A stretch of 64,000 bases of DNA from contig NC_079970.1 in NCBI RefSeq assembly GCF_029852145.1, forward strand, positions 14,065,783 through 14,129,782, in the 5' to 3' direction. Each line of letters starts with the position of its first letter. Position 1 is the stretch's first letter. Below are positions 59,296 to 64,000 of the stretch, piece by piece. Made by a program: the position numbers and the translations under genes. The notes beneath the pieces were generated by a model. The model did not search any database and was not told the origin of the DNA. It worked only from the letters and a program-made list of their open reading frames with translations. This DNA is from Microplitis mediator. Lineage: Eukaryota; Arthropoda; Insecta; Hymenoptera; Braconidae.

Positions 59296-59828
59296 AAAAT
59301 AGAACGAAAAAGAAGAATAAGTAAACAATACCAACTCCTGTCGGAGAATATAACAAAGTTCATAAAATTGTAAAGAGATAAAATAAAAAATAATAAAGAA
59401 TACGCGTATTACGGAGTTCTAAAATGAAAACCAATGAGAAAAACAATAAAGAGAACCAAACAAAAGATTTGAATGAGAACGCTAAAGAGGAATAAACAAT
59501 GTAAACGCTGTAGCGTTATATCAAGTGCAATCTCTCTTGTTCTTTTTCTCTTCCGTTCAGTCCAAGAATACCACTATACATAAGTAAAATTTACTAAAGA
59601 ATTCATATAAATGTTACGATAATCGATAGAATTTTTTATTTTACGAATTGTGATTTTTATTATATACCATAGTACAATTTATTCCCGCCATATGGATTTT
59701 TATGGTGTTCTATAGTAACATTCATTAGACCATTGAAAATCATATCATAAAAAATTATATCTATTTATAGTAATTTTAATTCAAGACAATTTAATTGTTC
59801 TTATGTAAATTTTTCTTCCCTACACTAT
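59296..59828. other. No gene seen
   Basis: AT-rich, single-copy in the window. Confidence 0.5.
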
Positions 59829-60048
59829 CTAACCTTTCCTAGCGGATCCGAGTTACGGTATTCAGCATAATCACCGCAATTTACAGTAATTTGCCAGAAT
59901 TCACGGTGTTTTTTTAGATTACGGTAAATTACGGCAAGGTGCGGGAAAATACCGCAATTCACCGTAGATTACGGTAAATACCGCAACTCACCGTAAATTA
60001 TGGTAATTACCGTAATTTACCGTAATTCGGATCCGCTAGGGTTAGTAG
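59829..60048. mobile_element. MITE Q (TTACGGTAA words)
   Basis: CCTAGCGGATCCGAGTTACG at the left and CGTAATTCGGATCCGCTAGG at the right are inverted repeats, with CTAACC and GGTTAG beyond them. The interior is almost wholly TTACGGTAAATTACGG-type words in both directions. Confidence 0.85.
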
Positions 60049-60507
60049 CAATTTTAGCCCAAATCTTAGAAAAAAGTATATACAGATATAGTATTTGAAG
60101 CAGACTTGATCGAAATTGCCACTAGGGTAGTGGAAAATATTAAATTAAAAACATCCTAAAAAAATTACGTATTACGAAATGATTTTTCAGATTTGTCATA
60201 AAAACATTTTGATTATGAAAACTTTAACTCAGTACAAAAGATATTTACAATTTACATGTTATTTTACAAATAGATAAAAGTTAATTTCAATTGACCGTGG
60301 AAGTCGAACAAATTCTTGAAGATAGTAAACAGTAAAAATTTTTCGGAGTAACCCTAGAGTAAATTCGATGCAAATGCGGAGCGAATGGTTTTCTATTTTT
60401 TTAATCTCCTTATCGAAAACACGTTCCACTCCGAGGGAAAGTTCTATTTATATTTTTCATAAAAATTTCGTGGAATGAAATACGAGCAGCGAAAATACAC
60501 TAATTTT
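60049..60507. other. No gene seen
   Basis: AT-rich flank between MITE Q and the tandem duplication. Confidence 0.5.
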
Positions 60508-61817
60508 TAGTCCATCGGCTGAAGAGGAGGTCCCGTAAACATTTTGTTGGCACCGGGTAAATCCAACTGATTCTTATGTATTTTGGCCCAAGGATCACGA
60601 AAATCGGGTCCATTTTGTTCAAAGGTGGTGCAAACAATTGTTTATAACAATTTAATTGTTTAAATCAAAATAACTCCCGAACCGCTGGTTTGTTGGGGCA
60701 GTGAAGAGGAAAAAAAATGTTCAGAATAAAAAAATACACAAAAAAGGTATCATATGTTTTTTTTGCATCTCGAATATTTCGCGAGATATAATAAAAAAAC
60801 GAGCCGGCGCTCGGACCTCTCCCTCTCGCACTAGCGACTGCCTATGCGCGAGCTCTCTCTCCGCCAAATCGCGTCAGACGCCGGAATAGGCCGGAATTTT
60901 TCTAAGTTTTTTACATTAAAAATCATAGAAAAAAAAAAAAAAATCGATAAAATGTCGATACCACCAATCGACAGCATTTTTTCTGAAACGGATTTCTGTC
61001 GTATCGTCAAAAGACGTTTTTTTTTGTTAACTAATGTTATAAACAAATGGATTTTTTCAAAGTCCAGATTGAGTTCAAAAAACCGATATCACCAATCAAC
61101 TGCGATTTTCTTTAAACAGATTTCTGTTGAACAGTCAAAAAACGTTTTTTTTTGTTAACTAATGTTATAAACGAATGGATTTTTTCAAAGTCCAGATTGG
61201 GTTCAAAAATCGAAAAATTTTCAATACTACCAATCGACAGCATTTTTTCTAAAACAAATTTTTGTTGCATCGACAAAAAATGTTTTTTTTTTTTTGTTCA
61301 CTAATGTTATAAACAAATGGATTTTTTCAAAGTCCAGATTGGGGTCAAAAAACCGATATCACCAATCAACTGCGATTTTGTTTAAACAGATTTCTGTTGA
61401 ACAGTCAAAAAAAGTTTTTTTTTGTTAACTAATGTTATAAACAAATTAGTCCCTCGGCTGAAGAGAGAAGCCCGTATGCACTTTTAGGTCCCCGGATTCT
61501 GATTAATGATATTTACGTATTTTTTTCCGAGGATCACGAAAAACTGGGTTATTTTGCTCGCCGATGGTAGGTTTAATTGTTAATAACAATTTAATTGTTT
61601 ATAACGATATAAATCAAGAAGGACTGATTTGACGGGGAAGTTTATTTAAAAAAAAAGTTTTAAAATTAAAAAACCAACAAAAAATGTCCTTATCATTTTT
61701 TTGATAGAATGAATATTTTCGGAGATAGCGCAAAAAACAACAAGTAGCGGTCGAACCTCTCTCCCGCGCGCACGGACTCTTGCGACGAACGACAGGCACA
61801 GAAAAATACAGGGACGA
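60508..61817 (+). repeat. ~940-bp tandem duplication with inner 120-145-bp repeats
   Basis: Unit 1 (60508) opens TAGTCCATCGGCTGAAGAG and unit 2 (61447) TAGTCCCTCGGCTGAAGAG; both go on to TTTAATTGTT blocks and a GC-rich patch (GAGCCGGCGCTCGGACCTCT in unit 1, GTCGAACCTCTCTCCCGCGC in unit 2). Within unit 1, 60945-61445 has repeats with CAAATGGATTTTTTCAAAGT and a ~269-bp two-unit step. Unit 2 is cut by the satellite. Confidence 0.8.
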
Positions 61818-64000
61818 AAAAAAATTCAATTCTCGGTGTCAACTAAAGATTAAGAAAAGAAACTCATAGATATCATAGAAGAGACTCTATGGAAGATTTC
61901 CAGACCCATAATCGATGGATCCACCCCATAGACACCGAGTAACAGCCCCATAAATGGGAGTTTTTCAATTAAATTGTCGAATTTTTGACTTTAAAAAATT
62001 CAATCCTCGATGTCCATCTGAGATTAAGAAAGAAACTCATGGGAATCTTCTAGGACACTATACAAAAGATTCCCAGACCCATAATTGAAAGATTAACCCC
62101 ATAGACACCGAGTAACAGCCCCATAAAAGTCGTTATTTAACTTGTTTTTCGAGAATTTGAGTTTTAAAAATTTAAGTTCTCGGTGTCTACTCGAGATTAA
62201 GAAAAGAAACTTATAGAATTTTTATAGTAGACCCTACTGAAGATTTCCTCACCCATAATTAATTGATCCACCCCATAGACACCGAGTAACAGCCCCATAA
62301 ATGGGAGTTTTTCAATTAAATTGTCGAATTTTTGACTTTAAAAAATTCAATCCTCGATGTTCATCTGAGATTAAGAAAGAAACTCATGGGAATCTTCTAG
62401 GACACTATACAAAAGATTCCCAGACCCATAATTGAGAGATTAACCCCATAGACACCGAGTAACAGCCCCATAAAAGTCGTTATTTAACTTGTTTTTCTAG
62501 AATTTGAGTTTTTAAAATTTAAGTTCTCGGTGTCTACTCGAGATTAAGAAAAGAAACTTATAGAATTTTTATAGTAGACCCTACTGAAGATTTCCTGACC
62601 CATAATTAATTGATCCACCCCATAGACACCGAGTAACAGCCCCATAGAAGGGGGTTTTTTAATTAAAGTGTCGAATTTTCGACTTTAAAAAATTCAATCC
62701 TCGATGTACACCTGAGATTAAGGAAGGAAACTCATGGGAATTTTCTAGGACACTATACAGAAGATACCCAGACCCATAATAAAAAGATTAACCCCATAGA
62801 CATCGAGTAACAGCCCCATAAAAGTCGTTATTTAACTTGTTTTTCGAGAATTTTAGTTTTAAAAATTTAAGTTCTCGGTGTCTACTCGAGATTAAGAAAA
62901 GAAACTTATAGAATTTTTATAGTAGACCCTACTGAAGATTTCCTCACCCATAATTAATTGATCCACCCCATAGACACCGAGTAACAGCCCCATAAATGGG
63001 AGTTTTTCAATTAAATTGTCGAATTTTTTACTTTAAAAAATTCAATCCTCGATGTTCATCTGAGATTAAGAAAGAAACTCATGGGAATCTTCTAGGACAC
63101 TATACAAAAGATTCCCAGACCCATAATTAAAAGATTAACCCCATAGACACCGAGTAACAGCCCCATAAAAGTCGTTATTTAACTTGTTTTTCTAGAATTT
63201 GAGTTTTTAAAATTTAAGTTCTCGGTGTCTACTCGAGATTAAGAAAAGAAACTTATAGAATTTTTATAGTAGACCCTACTGAAGATTTCCTGACCCATAA
63301 TTAATTGATCCACCCCATAGACACCGAGTAACAGCCCCATAAAAGTCGTTATTTAACTTGTTTTTCGAGAATTTGAGTTTTAAAAATTTAAGTTCTCGGT
63401 GTCTACTCGAGATTAAGAAAAGAAACTTATAGAATTTTTATAGTAGACCCTACTGAAGATTTCCTCACCCATAATTAATTGATCCACCCCATAGACACCG
63501 AGTAACAGCCCCATAAATGGGAGTTTTTCAATTAAATTGTCGAATTTTTGACTTTAAGAAATTCAATCCTCGATGTTCATCTGAGATTAAGAAAGAAACT
63601 CATGGGAATCTTCTAGGACACTATACAAAAGATTCCCAGACCCATAATTGAGAGATTAACCCCATAGACACCGAGTAACAGCCCCATAAAAGTCGTTATT
63701 TAACTTGTTTTTCTAGAATTTGAGTTTTTAAAATTTAAGTTCTCGGTGTCTACTCGAGATTAAGAAAAGAAACTTATAGAATTTTTATAGTAGACCCTAC
63801 TGAAGATTTCCTGACCCATAATTAATTGATCCACCCCATAGACACCGAGTAACAGCCCCATAGAAGGGGGTTTTTTAATTAAAGTGTCGAATTTTCGACT
63901 TTAAAAAATTCAATCCTCGATGTACACCTGAGATTAAGGAAGGAAACTCATGGGAATTTTCTAGGACACTATACAGAAGATACCCAGACCCATAATAAAA
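61818..64000 (+). repeat. ~173-bp satellite array, running off the window
   Basis: About twelve and a half monomers share CACCGAGTAACAGCCCCATA, at about 61935, 62107, 62279, 62453, 62627, 62801, 62975, 63148, 63322, 63496, 63666 and 63841. Two main types alternate: one continues AATGGGAGTTTTTCAATT, the other AAAGTCGTTATTTAACTTG; a third variant (AGAAGGGGGTTTTTT) replaces the first at two places. The first monomer is the most diverged, as expected at an array edge. No coding potential. Confidence 0.95.

Overview
The window looks like an AT-rich, gene-poor stretch of an animal nuclear genome, most likely an arthropod and probably an insect. The evidence is the mix of elements: R1-like and CR1/Jockey-like non-LTR retrotransposon relics, a Dong/R4-like retrotransposon sitting in TAA repeats, a Penelope-like element with a hammerhead ribozyme core, LTR-type solo repeats, many TA-flanked fold-back MITEs, tRNA-like SINE heads and long satellite arrays. 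A parasitoid wasp would fit, but nothing in the sequence fixes the species. There are no operons, ribosome binding sites or prokaryotic genes, and most long open frames come from repeats whose period is a multiple of three.

Layout. 1-4.5 kb: a CCTGATCA-word repeat, an endonuclease pseudogene (minus), an LTR-like end, and a broken two-ORF non-LTR element (minus). 4.5-9.4 kb: a TA-flanked MITE, a 2.15-kb near-perfect palindrome and a 1.1-kb solo LTR. 9.4-15 kb: two composite repeats, one a 3.3-kb fold-back carrying inverted 120-bp arrays and a nested DNA transposon (J) with a 51-bp minisatellite. 16.5-19.9 kb: two 5'-truncated Dong-like copies separated by 1.3 kb of pure (TTA)n. 20-24 kb: family A repeats and a ~70-bp satellite. 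24-33 kb: the least repetitive part, holding the best candidate host exon (signal peptide plus splice donor, 26056-26149) and a Penelope-like relic. 33-43 kb: nested fold-back elements. 43-50 kb: a relic ORF, tRNA-like sequences, a candidate second host exon (44204-44241), several small MITEs and a 1.9-kb LTR with covarying hairpins. 50-59 kb: further family A copies, one carrying the second J copy. 59.8-64 kb: a small MITE, a ~940-bp tandem duplication, then a ~173-bp satellite running off the window.

Two themes stand out. First, many non-coding elements are modular: a short conserved terminus (CCCATAYGGAAAAAAA, CCCTGATTAAAAAA or CACTGAGAGAAAAAA) is joined to an interior built from a self-complementary word that differs in each family. 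Second, the window contains its own empty-site controls, because paralogous repeat copies with and without an insertion let target duplications be read directly. The only host gene signal is a likely secreted or membrane protein on the plus strand, with introns swollen by repeats.
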